A stretch of DNA of 57,416 bases from an uncultured Bacteroidia bacterium (GCA_903904515.1 CAIVCR010000050.1:1-57416); one strand, 5' to 3'; numbered from the stretch's first letter, positions 1 to 8,195 are shown. The notes: a model not told the origin generated them from the sequence alone. Program-made: numbers and translations.

Positions 1-53
1 CCCGGTGGCTACGGATGATGATCTCTTGTTTTGTATACATACTTATCATGCTT

Positions 54-80
54 TAAAAATGAGCTTTTAATCTCATTTTA
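54..80. terminator. hairpin, possible terminator
   Basis: An inverted repeat with arms AAAATGAG and CTCATTTT surrounds an 8-base AT-rich loop and is flanked by short A and T runs on both sides, so it could terminate in either direction. A short open frame enters from the left edge and stops at 68-70, inside the hairpin, so this may mark the end of a gene lying outside the window. No pairing energy was computed. Confidence 0.3.
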
Positions 81-90
81 TTATGACTAA

Positions 91-126
91 GTGGTATACT
101 TTTCGACTGAAAGGTGGACTACTTTC
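91..126. mobile_element. terminal repeats resembling an IS21-family element
   Basis: Two direct repeats, GTGGTATACTTTT at 91-103 and GTGGACTACTTTC at 114-126, are separated by 10 bases. IS21-family elements characteristically carry several short internal direct repeats of the form TGGnnnACTTT at each end. No transposase (istA/istB) frame is visible in the window, so either the element lies to the left or only its end survives. The identification rests on repeat style alone. Confidence 0.35.
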
Positions 127-183
127 TGGTTAATATATACAAAATCAGCTTATTGCCGAACTTGTCAGTCAGCCTATATTGCA

Positions 184-351
184 ACTCTAAGTTGCCTTGC
201 AAATCAGGATTATTGGATACACCAAGGTTCTGATATTTCCGTTTACCGTCTTAACTCACCTGAAGCATGATGGGACTTTCACCGTTTATCAGTGTGTAAT
301 ACTTGTAGGAGAATTCAGAGATTGTGGCAATAAAAGAGGGTTTCTGACTGA
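184..351 (-). pseudogene. remnant of a tyrosine recombinase N-terminus (arm-DNA-binding domain)
   Basis: Read on the minus strand, one frame gives FIATISEFSYKYYTLINGES followed by PIMLQVS, a TAA stop, then DGKRKYQNLGVSNNPDL. The pattern NGE-PI-L-V, a gap, then GKRKY--LGVS-NPDL matches the N-terminal arm-type DNA-binding domain of Bacteroidota tyrosine recombinases. There is no start codon, a stop interrupts the domain, and no catalytic domain follows; the IS21-like repeats begin about 60 bases beyond it. This is therefore a decayed fragment. The family call comes from motif recognition and is not confirmed by alignment. Confidence 0.45.
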
Positions 352-551
352 CTTCCTGGTTAACTTATTTATAATTTAACCTTTACTACAGTGCAATAAT
401 TAAAAGATATCAATAAATATTTTAAGCCAGGGACAGTTTAAAGCGATTTACCTTCTTTCAGTATTTGAATTTTAATTATTTGAATTTTAAATAATTAGAC
501 GAGTATACAAATGAATTATCAAAAATTAATAGTTACCAATCCCTATTCAGT

Positions 552-1247
552 TCAATTGGACTGCATAAACGTAGAGCACTTTATGGGTTCTCCTAAATTA
601 GAATATACAGACACATGTGCTGTTTCCTCCATTTTTCGTTTTTTGATGTAAATTTGAAAAATATCATGACCTTGCTTATGACTTAAAGTATTTCCATCGA
701 CTTCAGATTCTGATTGATAAAGCGTTAAAGATTCAACTGGTATAGTATCAAAATCAACCACTTCAATTAATGGTAATAAAATTGCACTCTCAATAACGGG
801 TGGTATGATTTCAATAGTATCAAGTGCCTCATCTTTATTAATTACTTCAATAGTATGTTTATCCGTCATTCGGCTCAATCTATTCATTGCATTATTCTCG
901 TCGATAAAAAGCCCGCCGGTGAATGAAGCCCCTGCCTGAACAGTTAGAACCTTAGTTTGAATATTGCCCCTGACGCTACTTTTAGTATGCAAGATAGTTT
1001 GTTCTAGTACTAGTACCTTGCCATCAATAAGACCATAAACCTCTAAATTTGAAGCATGAACATCTCCTCTTATGCACCCTCCTTTTCCAACAACAACTTT
1101 CTTTTCTGTTTTTACAGAACCTATTAATTCACCATAGACCAGAACATCCGTGGTGATTTCCAGGTCTCCGGTTATCTTTGAATCAACATCGATAACAGTC
1201 GGCATATCCGAACTAATTTTGAAATTACTTATATCTGTATTTAACAT
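552..1247 (-). CDS. bactofilin-family protein (polymer-forming cytoskeletal)
   Basis: This 231-residue protein carries a central bactofilin domain at about residues 18-120. Short beta-strand repeats with alternating hydrophobic and glycine positions (IDVDSKITGDLEI, VLVYGELIGSV, VVVGKGGCIRGDV, LEVYGLIDGKV) are what builds the bactofilin beta-helix. Bactofilins polymerise without nucleotide into membrane-associated filaments that position cell-wall or polysaccharide machinery. The C-terminal ~100 residues are an acidic, low-complexity tail with no recognised domain, longer than in many bactofilins. There is no signal peptide or membrane segment. No M23 peptidase, a common bactofilin partner, is nearby; the neighbours are decayed mobile and surface-protein remnants, so its role here cannot be read from context. 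The family call is firm and the function is inferred. Confidence 0.85.
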   Translation of the reverse strand: MLNTDISNFKISSDMPTVIDVDSKITGDLEITTDVLVYGELIGSVKTEKKVVVGKGGCIRGDVHASNLEVYGLIDGKVLVLEQTILHTKSSVRGNIQTKVLTVQAGASFTGGLFIDENNAMNRLSRMTDKHTIEVINKDEALDTIEIIPPVIESAILLPLIEVVDFDTIPVESLTLYQSESEVDGNTLSHKQGHDIFQIYIKKRKMEETAHVSVYSNLGEPIKCSTFMQSN

Positions 1248-1785
1248 ATTGTATTTATTTTTTTCTTCTAAAGAGCTGATTCGCCAAATGAATCGACTGC
1301 ATAATGATTAATCTGACAAGTCTGTGTAAGGCGTTTATAAGCAGTTGTTTATATATATTTCACAAAACTCATTATATCTGAATAAATCATATATTAGGTT
1401 AGCATTTCGAAAATCGGTTAATAAATTATAATTAAAAGAAAATTCCTTCTCTGTAAAAAGTTTCTCTCATACGTTGATTATATCAGAAATGCTTGTCGTT
1501 CCAAAGTACAGTTTAATAATTATTCCTAAATCTATAATTATTTCACAATTTGGCTAATTTTCTTTTACAATAACCGCCTTCGACATAGTTTTTTTACATT
1601 ACTACAAATTCAAAGAATAAATGTTCAATATAAATATCATTTATTAATATTTTTTACATTGAAGTAAAGTAATTGGCGCACTTCTGTAAATAATTTCATG
1701 ATTTAACCGGAAAGAATTACAGATCTTTTTTTGCAACTGCTGTTGGGGGGTAGTTGGATCAATAGAAAAGAAATAGTAGAATTTT
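1248..1785. other. AT-rich intergenic stretch, no gene seen
   Basis: About 540 bases lie between the bactofilin start and the surface-protein remnant. They are strongly AT-rich, contain two copies of TTTTTTACATT (near 1589 and 1650), and show no frame with recognisable protein content on either strand. The bactofilin promoter should lie at the left end, but I see no convincing TAnnTTTG box on the minus strand. Confidence 0.5.
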
Positions 1786-2394
1786 TAGGTGGTTTCGCTG
1801 AGTGCCAGTGGAACCACGCTGGTTATCGGTCATTCTGCAACTAATTCAGTCCTGGTTTATATTCCGTGGACCCAGCCTATATCAGAAATAATCTCTATCA
1901 CACCCTCCTCAGGCCTGGTGGGTACCCTTGTAACGGTAACAGGGACCGATTAAATTTACTTACTGCATCAACCATTGGTGGTCAGCCGGCCATTCCGGTA
2001 TCAAACAATGGCACTTCTGTGTCGATAAGCGCCGACAGGAATACGGCTATTATAGGTGAACCCCGTTATAATGGCTATCTTGATGATGTCTGGGTCTTTA
2101 CCTATGAAAATGGGAACTGGACCCAACAGGGTACCAAACTATCGGGCTCTGGAGTCGCAGAAGTCTGGCTACCGTGACCAATGCCGGATTAGTTACCGGT
2201 GTCGCTGCAGGATCGGTTACCTTTACCGCAACCGCCACATGATGCAGCAGCAACACACTGGTGGTAAAGGTAAATGCCTTGCCCGCAGCTCCGGCAATCG
2301 GAACGGCCCACCTACATGCGCTCTGGCAACCGTTGCTTTGCATCGTTATATAGCAGAGGATTTACAAAATCTCACAGATTATTATAATGGCTGA
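1786..2394 (+). pseudogene. decayed fragment of a large surface protein (FG-GAP, TIG/IPT and Big_2 modules)
   Basis: Recognisable modules run in order but switch frame repeatedly. Frame A (1792-1953) reads VSLSASGTTLVIGHSATN, the FG-GAP style, then SEIISITPSSGLVGTLVTV and TGTD, an IPT/TIG start, and hits TAA at 1951. The TIG domain resumes in frame B (about 1950-2177) as STIGGQPAIPVSNNGTSVSI, followed by another FG-GAP piece (SADRNTAIIGE to WTQQGTKLSGSG). A Big_2-like segment, SLATVTNAGLVTGVAAGSV, follows in frame C from 2162 and is broken by TGA at 2240. A PTCALAT repeat motif appears in a further frame near 2310. At least three frameshifts and two stops make this a pseudogene of a giant secreted adhesin or gliding-type protein. 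No start codon, signal peptide or C-terminal sorting domain remains. The nearby 103-residue uninterrupted frame from 1866 is only part of this remnant. Confidence 0.65.
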
Positions 2395-2491
2395 AATCAA
2401 GCAGCACATACAATTTTAGGGTTAAACAACAATTTTCCCATTACAAATAAAAGGAGATTCAAATTCAAAATGTATTCCGGATCGGGCAATT

Positions 2492-2528
2492 AAAAAACGG
2501 TTGTAATCAATTGACTACAGCCGTTTTT
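2492..2528 (+). terminator. rho-independent terminator
   Basis: Arms AAAACGGTTGTA and CTACAGCCGTTTT pair with one G-T and little else unpaired, around a short loop, and a T-rich tract follows on the plus strand. It lies about 100 bases behind the surface-protein remnant and may be the preserved terminator of the original long gene. Confidence 0.6.
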
Positions 2529-2772
2529 CTGTTGTTTCAGTAAGGGATAATGCAAACAGAATTGACAAAAAAGGTGAAAATGTAATTTTCATAATTGAGG
2601 CATTTTCGATTACAATTCCTGGAGATTTGGAGCATTAATGGATTTTCACTATTCGAAAGGGTCCCTGATTTTCAGCAATCAGCTGAATATAAAGTAATCA
2701 TGTACCAATCCTGGTTAGCAACCTGGTTTACACCCATGCCCCAAAATCGAATATTAATCTGCCTGAAAATAA

Positions 2773-2812
2773 AAAATCAGCCATCACAATAAAAATGCAA
2801 TTAGCTGATTTT
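2773..2812 (-). terminator. terminator of the tRNA-Arg transcript
   Basis: Inverted arms AAAATCAGC and GCTGATTTT enclose a 22-base loop. On the minus strand the second arm runs into TTTTTTATTTT. It sits 15 bases beyond the 3' end of the tRNA gene. Confidence 0.6.
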
Positions 2813-2827
2813 AAGTATTTTAATCGG

Positions 2828-2901
2828 TGACCCAATCTGGGATCGAACCAGAAACCTACAGCTTAGAAGGCTGTCGCTCTATCCAATTGAGCTATTGGGC
2901 C
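2828..2901 (-). tRNA. tRNA-Arg (anticodon TCT)
   Basis: The minus strand folds into a complete 74-base cloverleaf. The acceptor arms GGCCCAA and TTGGGTC have one G-T pair. A D-arm AGCTCAATTGGATAGAGC, an anticodon stem ACAGC/GCTGT with loop CTTCTAA, and a T-arm with GGTTCGATCC follow, and the discriminator base is A. The anticodon TCT reads AGA/AGG arginine codons. CCA is not encoded: the bases after the discriminator are CCG. The tRNA sits at the boundary between the decayed accessory zone and core genes, a common insertion site, but I found no attachment-site duplication. Confidence 0.95.
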
Positions 2902-2926
2902 ATTAAAAAGTGGTGCAAAAGTATAA

Positions 2927-2961
2927 AAAATCCCCATATGCCGTGACATAATGGGGATTTT
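2927..2961 (-). terminator. terminator downstream of asnA
   Basis: A perfect 11-base inverted repeat, AAAATCCCCAT / ATGGGGATTTT, surrounds a 13-base loop. On the minus strand the hairpin is followed by a T-rich stretch (TTTTTTATAC). It lies about 110 bases beyond the asnA stop and ahead of the tRNA gene, so it separates the two minus-strand units. Confidence 0.75.
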
Positions 2962-3015
2962 AATTTTAATACCGGGAAGTTACTTCAAATTTCACCTTCC
3001 TACCTTTCTGTTTTC

Positions 3016-3066
3016 GATTTCCTAATTAACCAATTAGCAAATTAGCAAATTGACACATTAGCACAT
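3016..3066. repeat. degenerate short tandem repeat behind the asnA stop
   Basis: Imperfect units of the form AATTAGCAAATTGACACATT recur head to tail directly after the asnA stop codon. Similar low-complexity units occupy other 3' intergenic gaps in the window, each family with its own unit. Confidence 0.55.
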
Positions 3067-3072
3067 TATTGC

Positions 3073-4107
3073 TTAAACCATATAAATATTGTGTTCCGCA
3101 CACTGCTGGATCATCTCTTCAGGCCACAAACTTGCCTGAACCTCCCCAATATGAGCCTTCCGCAGCAGATACATGCAAAGACGGGACTGGCCGATTCCGC
3201 CACCCACCGACTGTGGCAGTTCATCCTTTAAAAGTTTCTTGTGGAACATAAGCTCCTTCCGATCTGACAACCCGCAAATATCAAGCTGACGCACGAGCGA
3301 CTCTTTGTCGACCCTGATTCCCATCGACGAGATCTCCAGGGATTGTTGCAGAACCGGGTTCCAAATAACAATATCTCCATTCAAGCCTTTGTAACCGTCA
3401 GAATTTTCAGATGACCAGTCATCATAATCGGGCGCACGACCGTCGTGTTTCTCTCCATCAGCAAGAGCTCCGCCAATACCGATTATAAATACTGCACCAA
3501 ATTCTTTCGTAATCGCATATTCGCGTTCCTTGGGAGTAAGTTTTGGAAACCGTTTTGCCAGCTCTTCCGCATGAACAAAATGGATCTCCTCCGGAAGCAA
3601 GGGCTTAATGGCAGGGTAGTTTTCGTAAACCATAAATTCTGTCCGGAGCAGTACCGAATAGATTTGTGTAACCACCTTTTTCAGGTACTCAAGATTCCTC
3701 TGCTTGCCTGTAAGTACCTTCTCCCAGTCCCACTGATCAACATATAAGGAATGGATATTGGTAAGCTCTTCATCTGGCCTAATGGCATTCATGTCTGTAT
3801 AAATTCCGTAACCTACAGGTATTCCATATTGAGCGAGCATCAATCTTTTCCATTTTGCCAACGAATGAACAACTTCCGCTTTGGCATCGTTCATCTCCTT
3901 AACTGCAAAAGTGACAGGTCTTTCAACACCATTCAGATCATCATTGATTCCTGTCCCTTTTAGTACAAAAAGCGGGGCTGTCACACGGCGGAGGCGCAAT
4001 TCGGCAGAAAGGTTCTCCTGAAAAAAATCCTTTACAAATTTAATCGCCTTCTCAGTTTGTTTTACATCGAGTTTCGGTTTATAATTCTCGGGGAAAAAAA
4101 GTTTCAT
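3073..4107 (-). CDS. asnA: aspartate--ammonia ligase AsnA
   Basis: AsnA makes asparagine from aspartate and ammonia with ATP cleavage to AMP, in the cytoplasm. The 344 residues match the family length (about 330-345) and give a full-length class II aminoacyl-tRNA-synthetase-like fold. Typical segments are the N-terminal RLRRVTAPLFV, the central VDQWDWEKV, the KEFGAVFIIGIGG block, and SVGGGIGQSRLCMYLL near the C-terminus, the class II motif 3 region. The ATG at 4107 leaves a normal AsnA N-terminus. It appears monocistronic: the next gene upstream ends 90 bases away, and a strong terminator lies downstream. The ammonia-dependent enzyme fits an organism that also carries GSIII glutamine synthetase at 50-52 kb. 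Confidence 0.95.
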   Translation of the reverse strand: MKLFFPENYKPKLDVKQTEKAIKFVKDFFQENLSAELRLRRVTAPLFVLKGTGINDDLNGVERPVTFAVKEMNDAKAEVVHSLAKWKRLMLAQYGIPVGYGIYTDMNAIRPDEELTNIHSLYVDQWDWEKVLTGKQRNLEYLKKVVTQIYSVLLRTEFMVYENYPAIKPLLPEEIHFVHAEELAKRFPKLTPKEREYAITKEFGAVFIIGIGGALADGEKHDGRAPDYDDWSSENSDGYKGLNGDIVIWNPVLQQSLEISSMGIRVDKESLVRQLDICGLSDRKELMFHKKLLKDELPQSVGGGIGQSRLCMYLLRKAHIGEVQASLWPEEMIQQCAEHNIYMV

Positions 4108-4197
4108 CGATTTTAAATTTTATCAGTTTTCGTTGCAATGATACTAATTATTGAAATATTTATGAGCAAATTAATACTTTATAACTAAAAAAGAGTG

Positions 4198-5460
4198 CTA
4201 ATCAAACCGGATGGCCTTATCGGGTGCGATCTTCGTAATATACCATGATGGGACAAGCAACATCAGTAGGGTGACGATAACAGTACCTGCATTGAGCAAC
4301 AAGAGATGAGATATTTTCAAATTAACAGGCACAGCGGTAAGATAATAGGAGGCTGGATCGAGTTTGAATATTTCAAATTTAGCCTGAATCAGGCAAAAGG
4401 CTATGGCGGCAAGGTTCCCCCAGAGCATGCCTCTAACAATCAAAAAAGTAGATATATAGATAAATATTTTGCGTATACTCCAGTTACCTGTACCCACAGC
4501 TTTTAATACACCTATCATCGTTGTACGTTCAAGAATCAGGATAAGCAAGCCGCTAACCATATTAAATCCGGCAACAAGAATAATCAATGCCAGGATAACC
4601 CAAACATTCATATCCAGCAGATTAAGCCAGTCAAAAATCTGCGGGTATTTTGAGGTTATCGCAACAGGACGAAGCACCGTCTCATCTTCTTTCGAATATT
4701 TCAATGTAAGCTTGCGTATTTGTTGGGTGAGGTTTCCAAGCTCGCTAAAATCGTTTATAGAGATCTCAAAACCACTGATCTGATCAGGTTTCCAGTCATT
4801 TAATTTCCGCAAATGGGCAATATCGGCCAATACAAAAGAGCGATCGAACTCCTCCAGACTAGTACTGAATATGCCGGAAATTTTAAATTTACGCATTTTC
4901 TGCGTCTTGGTCTCCTCATTTAAAAAATAGGTATACAGCGGATCGCCCACCTTGAGTTTAAGCAACAAGGCTACCTGTCTGGAAATCAGAACATCATCAC
5001 ATTTCGTACTGTCTGAGACCGGGAAAATAGCACCTTCGACCAGATTGGCTTTAAAAAACGACCAGTCAAAATCGGGACCTATCCCCTTTAAAACAATCCC
5101 ATGTATTTCATCATCCGTTTTTATAATTCCGGGTTTGGTAGCAAAACACTGAACATTCTTAATCCCTTTCATATCCCGGATCTCCTGAAGCCATGGCTGA
5201 TTCCGGGAAACAGGAACTGTTTCATACGACGAGTTGGAATCAAAATTTACAAGCTGAATATGGGAGCCAAATCCAATTACCTTATTCCGGACCTCTTTCT
5301 TAAATCCGGTCACAATAGCAACTGAGAGAATCATCACAAACAGCCCGAAGGCAATACCGAAAACCGCAAATGAAACGATCGATTCGGAAAACTTCCGTGA
5401 AGTTCCCTTAGCGAAGAAAATGCGACGGGCAATAAATAGTTCTGTATTGAATAGCGACAC
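4198..5460 (-). CDS. ABC transporter permease, LolC/LolE-like (FtsX domain)
   Basis: This 420-residue inner-membrane permease has one N-terminal membrane helix at about residues 25-50, a large periplasmic MacB-type domain, and three C-terminal helices of the FtsX domain (WVILALIILVAGFNMVSGLL, then LIVRGMLWGNLAAIAFCLI, then LLLLNAGTVIVTLLMLLVP). LolC/LolE proteins pull lipoproteins out of the inner membrane for transfer to the outer membrane. Length, topology and the N-terminal FIARRIFF segment fit that family. No LolD ATPase is adjacent, which is frequent in Bacteroidota where the parts are scattered. It is transcribed away from rsmA across a 126-base gap. The family is certain; the exact substrate (lipoprotein or other) is inferred. 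Confidence 0.85.
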   Translation of the reverse strand: MSLFNTELFIARRIFFAKGTSRKFSESIVSFAVFGIAFGLFVMILSVAIVTGFKKEVRNKVIGFGSHIQLVNFDSNSSYETVPVSRNQPWLQEIRDMKGIKNVQCFATKPGIIKTDDEIHGIVLKGIGPDFDWSFFKANLVEGAIFPVSDSTKCDDVLISRQVALLLKLKVGDPLYTYFLNEETKTQKMRKFKISGIFSTSLEEFDRSFVLADIAHLRKLNDWKPDQISGFEISINDFSELGNLTQQIRKLTLKYSKEDETVLRPVAITSKYPQIFDWLNLLDMNVWVILALIILVAGFNMVSGLLILILERTTMIGVLKAVGTGNWSIRKIFIYISTFLIVRGMLWGNLAAIAFCLIQAKFEIFKLDPASYYLTAVPVNLKISHLLLLNAGTVIVTLLMLLVPSWYITKIAPDKAIRFD

Positions 5461-5499
5461 CTGATCTACTTTTGTGTAAAAGTAGCGTTTTTTTGTATT

Positions 5500-5515
5500 T
5501 ACATTTGTACTTTTG
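5500..5515 (+). promoter_or_regulatory. candidate tandem -7 boxes upstream of rsmA
   Basis: TACATTTG and TACTTTTG lie back to back, both matching the Bacteroidota -7 consensus TAnnTTTG, 72 bases before the rsmA start. A well-spaced -33 TTTG is not obvious for either, so the strength is uncertain. Confidence 0.45.
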
Positions 5516-5586
5516 ACGCAGAATCCCGGAACCCTATGATTTTCCAGTAAATTCCCGGATCCAATTATATTAATCCAGAATCCAGA

Positions 5587-6396
5587 ATGACAGTAAGGCC
5601 AAAGAAAAATTTAGGGCAGCATTTCCTAACGGACAAAAACATTGCCAGAGATATCGTTACATCCCTAAAAGCCAACAATATAGACAAAGTCCTCGAGATC
5701 GGCCCAGGTATGGGCGTATTGACAAATTTCCTGTTAGAGAACACAAATTATGAGACATCGGTTATTGAGATTGACCATGAATCGGTTGATTACCTGCATA
5801 AACACTTTCCCCAACTAAAGGATCGGATCATTGAGGGTGATTTTCTAAGGATTAATTTATCCGAAAAAATTTCAGACAAACCCTTTGCACTCATAGGAAA
5901 CCTCCCGTATAATATATCTTCACAGATATTTTTTAAAGTTCTGGAGAACAAAGAGCTGATTCCCGAGATCGTTTGCATGCTTCAAAAGGAGGTTGCAAAG
6001 CGGATTGCTTCGGGTCCCGGTTCAAGGGTTTACGGAATTCTGAGCATTTTTCTCCAGGCATGGTATAATATTGACTACTTAATTGACGTTCCTCCACATG
6101 TATTCGATCCACCACCACAGGTACAATCGGCTGTAATCCGGCTCACTGCAAACGGAAGGACCGACTTGGGGTGCAATGAGAAACTTTTCTTTAGAGTTGT
6201 CAAGCAAGCCTTTAATCAGCGACGAAAAATGCTTAGAAACAGTATCAAAGGCTTTTCTCCACGCATTGAAGAATTGGATGCGGTATTATTGACAAGGCGT
6301 CCTGAACAACTCTCGGTAGAAGAATTTATCGATTTAACCAATAATATAGAGCGATTGATGGCTACTCCAAGCAATTCTGAAGCGACAAATAAGTAA
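5587..6396 (+). CDS. rsmA: 16S rRNA dimethyladenosine transferase RsmA (KsgA)
   Basis: RsmA dimethylates the two adjacent adenines in the helix 45 loop of 16S rRNA during late 30S assembly, using S-adenosylmethionine. The 269 residues are full length. The diagnostic N-terminal KKNLGQHFL motif, SAM motif I VLEIGPGMGVLT, the acidic motif IEGDFL, and the catalytic GNLPYNISS (the NLPY motif) are all visible. The C-terminal domain contains the family block VKQAFNQRRKMLRNS. The ATG at 5587 gives the expected short lead before NLGQHF. It stands alone on the plus strand, divergent from the Lol-type permease, and is followed by a repeat-rich gap. Confidence 0.97.
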   Translation: MTVRPKKNLGQHFLTDKNIARDIVTSLKANNIDKVLEIGPGMGVLTNFLLENTNYETSVIEIDHESVDYLHKHFPQLKDRIIEGDFLRINLSEKISDKPFALIGNLPYNISSQIFFKVLENKELIPEIVCMLQKEVAKRIASGPGSRVYGILSIFLQAWYNIDYLIDVPPHVFDPPPQVQSAVIRLTANGRTDLGCNEKLFFRVVKQAFNQRRKMLRNSIKGFSPRIEELDAVLLTRRPEQLSVEEFIDLTNNIERLMATPSNSEATNK

Positions 6397-6510
6397 AGAA
6401 GTGAATAATTATCCTTGTAAAATGCAAAGATAAAAGGGCAAAATGCAAATTGGTAAAATCAATAAACGAGCAAGTCAATAATTATTAGCTCTGAAGTAAA
6501 TCAACTATTT

Positions 6511-6652
6511 CGCGCAGAGTCGCAAAGCTACGCAAAGGATATTCAAATATTTATCTTTGCGATCCTTGCGTTCTCCTATATAACTCTTTTTTCTCACGCC
6601 AAGACGCAAAGCCGCAAAGTCTTCTTTCTTAGCGTCTTTGCGCCTTTGAGTG
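6511..6652. repeat. interspersed ACGCAAAG-type repeat with inverted copies
   Basis: CGCAAAG units occur in both orientations: 6521-6538 and 6592-6619 forward, 6553-6570 and 6629-6652 reversed. The inner pair can form a hairpin with the shared core AAGACGCAAAG. No frame through the element encodes a recognisable protein. It fills the middle of the 418-base gap between rsmA and the next, convergent gene. Confidence 0.6.
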
Positions 6653-6690
6653 ATTTTTTAACGTTATCTGTTTTGAGGTTGGAGTTTCAC

Positions 6691-6778
6691 GACTCCCGAG
6701 TACTTTGCGAGAACTTTTAAATGTCTTTAATTTAAAGGGCTTTATTATTCACAAAATAAGGGACTCCCGGGTACTTGG
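6691..6778. repeat. short direct repeat pair GACTCCCGRGTACTT
   Basis: GACTCCCGAGTACTTTG at 6691-6707 recurs as GACTCCCGGGTACTTGG at 6762-6778, spaced 71 bases apart between convergent genes. A degenerate stretch of AATTCTTAATTTTC type (6783-6813) then runs up to the stop codon of the ABC permease. I can assign no function to it. Confidence 0.5.
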
Positions 6779-6814
6779 CTCTTAAATTCTTAATTTTCAA
6801 TTTTTAATTCTTCT

Positions 6815-8065
6815 CTACACCGCATTCATTGCAGTAACCGGGTCCAGGTGTGCAGCAGTGCGTGCCGGAACTACTCCTGCAATCAGGCCTATTACAATAC
6901 TAATAATCAATCCGGTTAAAATGTTTCCCATACTCAGCACCAGATTAAAATCAAATGCCTTACTCACTACAAAGGTTAAAGAATAGATAATCAGTAAACC
7001 AATAATACCTCCAATCAGAGATAAGACACTTGCTTCAAACAGAAACTCGAGCAGTATAAATCTGCTTTTTGCCCCAAGTGCCTTCTGCAAACCGATTATT
7101 TTTGTGCGCTCCCTGACCGACACAAACATGATGTTTGCAATACCGAAACCACCGACAAGAATAGCAAATCCACCAATTATCCATCCTGCGATGTCAAAAA
7201 CCCGGAAAAGGCTGTCAAGCCGGCCGGAGATCAGGCTAACTTCATTGAGGGCAAAATCGTTTTCCGCAGAAGGTTTTATTCTTCTGATTGAACGCATGAT
7301 TCCTTCCAACTCTTCTGCAATCCGTGCGGCAGGGATATCCACTTTTCCTTTTACGATGATATTTTGCCTCATATCCTGGCGGGAATCAACCAACCGGGCA
7401 GCCAGTTTTGCCGGTATAAGGAGTCGTTTATCCATGCTTGTTCCAAAAACATCGGATCCCATTTTTTCAAAAACGCCTAATACCAGAAGATTAAACCCCT
7501 GGACCTTAATTGATTTTCCCAAGGGGGATACCCCTGAAAATAATTGATCAGCTATATCAGAACCCAGCATGACGAAATTAACCCCGGAGTTAAATTCCTC
7601 CTCGGTCAAGGGTCTTCCGCGTGCTATTTTAAGACTCCAGGTTTCGATTAATCCACTGGAAGCACCAATTACTTCTACATTATCTACTTTACTGCTTCCA
7701 ATTTTCACCGTCCTGCTAAATCCATAGTTAAAAACTGCATATTGGGTTAAGCTGGATCTGCGCAGAATCTCCTGTGTTTCTGAAAGTTTGGGAACAGGGC
7801 GGTTCAGGTATTTCCACCAGGGGTATTCGGTCTCACCAGGGGGCGGTGCCCAGGGCCATTTTTGAACGTAAATCACATTACTACCCAATTTTGACATGCT
7901 ATCGCGGATTGTCCTTTCCAGCGAATCAATAATTGTAAAAACGGAAATGATGCAGAAAATCCCAATCGTGATTCCAAGCAACGACAGAATAGTCCGTAAT
8001 CGATTAACTACCAACGATGTATAGGCAAAATTAAAACTTTCAATAATAAGCCGGAAGATTAACAT
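6815..8065 (-). CDS. ABC transporter permease, MacB-like (FtsX domain)
   Basis: The 416 residues show the MacB-type layout. There is an N-terminal helix at about residues 20-45 (LRTILSLLGITIGIFCIISV), a periplasmic MacB_PCD domain, and three C-terminal helices of the FtsX core with the family block GFGIANIMFVSVRERT followed by KIIGLQKALGAK. Such permeases drive export of peptides, toxins or drugs, or act on lipoproteins, powered by a separate ATPase and often with a periplasmic adaptor. Neither partner is adjacent, so the substrate is unknown. The proline-rich WPWAPPPGE segment near residue 70 is a loop I do not recognise. It is divergent from purH across about 150 bases. Confidence 0.85.
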   Translation of the reverse strand: MLIFRLIIESFNFAYTSLVVNRLRTILSLLGITIGIFCIISVFTIIDSLERTIRDSMSKLGSNVIYVQKWPWAPPPGETEYPWWKYLNRPVPKLSETQEILRRSSLTQYAVFNYGFSRTVKIGSSKVDNVEVIGASSGLIETWSLKIARGRPLTEEEFNSGVNFVMLGSDIADQLFSGVSPLGKSIKVQGFNLLVLGVFEKMGSDVFGTSMDKRLLIPAKLAARLVDSRQDMRQNIIVKGKVDIPAARIAEELEGIMRSIRRIKPSAENDFALNEVSLISGRLDSLFRVFDIAGWIIGGFAILVGGFGIANIMFVSVRERTKIIGLQKALGAKSRFILLEFLFEASVLSLIGGIIGLLIIYSLTFVVSKAFDFNLVLSMGNILTGLIISIVIGLIAGVVPARTAAHLDPVTAMNAV

Positions 8066-8187
8066 ATGCTTTATTTAATACCCTTTAAAAATAGGAATAA
8101 TTTGCATTGTAATGGCTACTTTTCAAATCATTTGCTAAAAATGAAAAAAACCGAAGGAAAAAAACTCGAAAAATTAAAGGTTTTTAT

Positions 8188-8195
8188 TAGCTTTG
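8188..8195 (+). promoter_or_regulatory. candidate -7 box for purH
   Basis: TAGCTTTG matches TAnnTTTG and lies 24 bases before the ATG chosen for purH. It overlaps the upstream in-frame TTG, which argues against that TTG as the start. No clear -33 TTTG is visible at the usual distance. Confidence 0.5.

Noticed and set aside
197..379. 60-residue plus-strand frame at the left end
   Set aside because: It is antisense to the integrase remnant, has no recognisable domain and no plausible start signal.
2595..2792. 65-residue plus-strand frame before the tRNA
   Set aside because: There is no family resemblance or upstream signal, and the frame overlaps the tRNA terminator hairpin.
2828..2901. tRNA-Arg as an integration site for an element spanning 1-2.5 kb
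   Set aside because: I found no partial duplication of the tRNA 3' end on the left side and no intact integrase, so attachment sites cannot be claimed.
7104..7547. 147-residue plus-strand frame inside the MacB-like gene
   Set aside because: It is antisense to a clearly coding gene and has no domain of its own.
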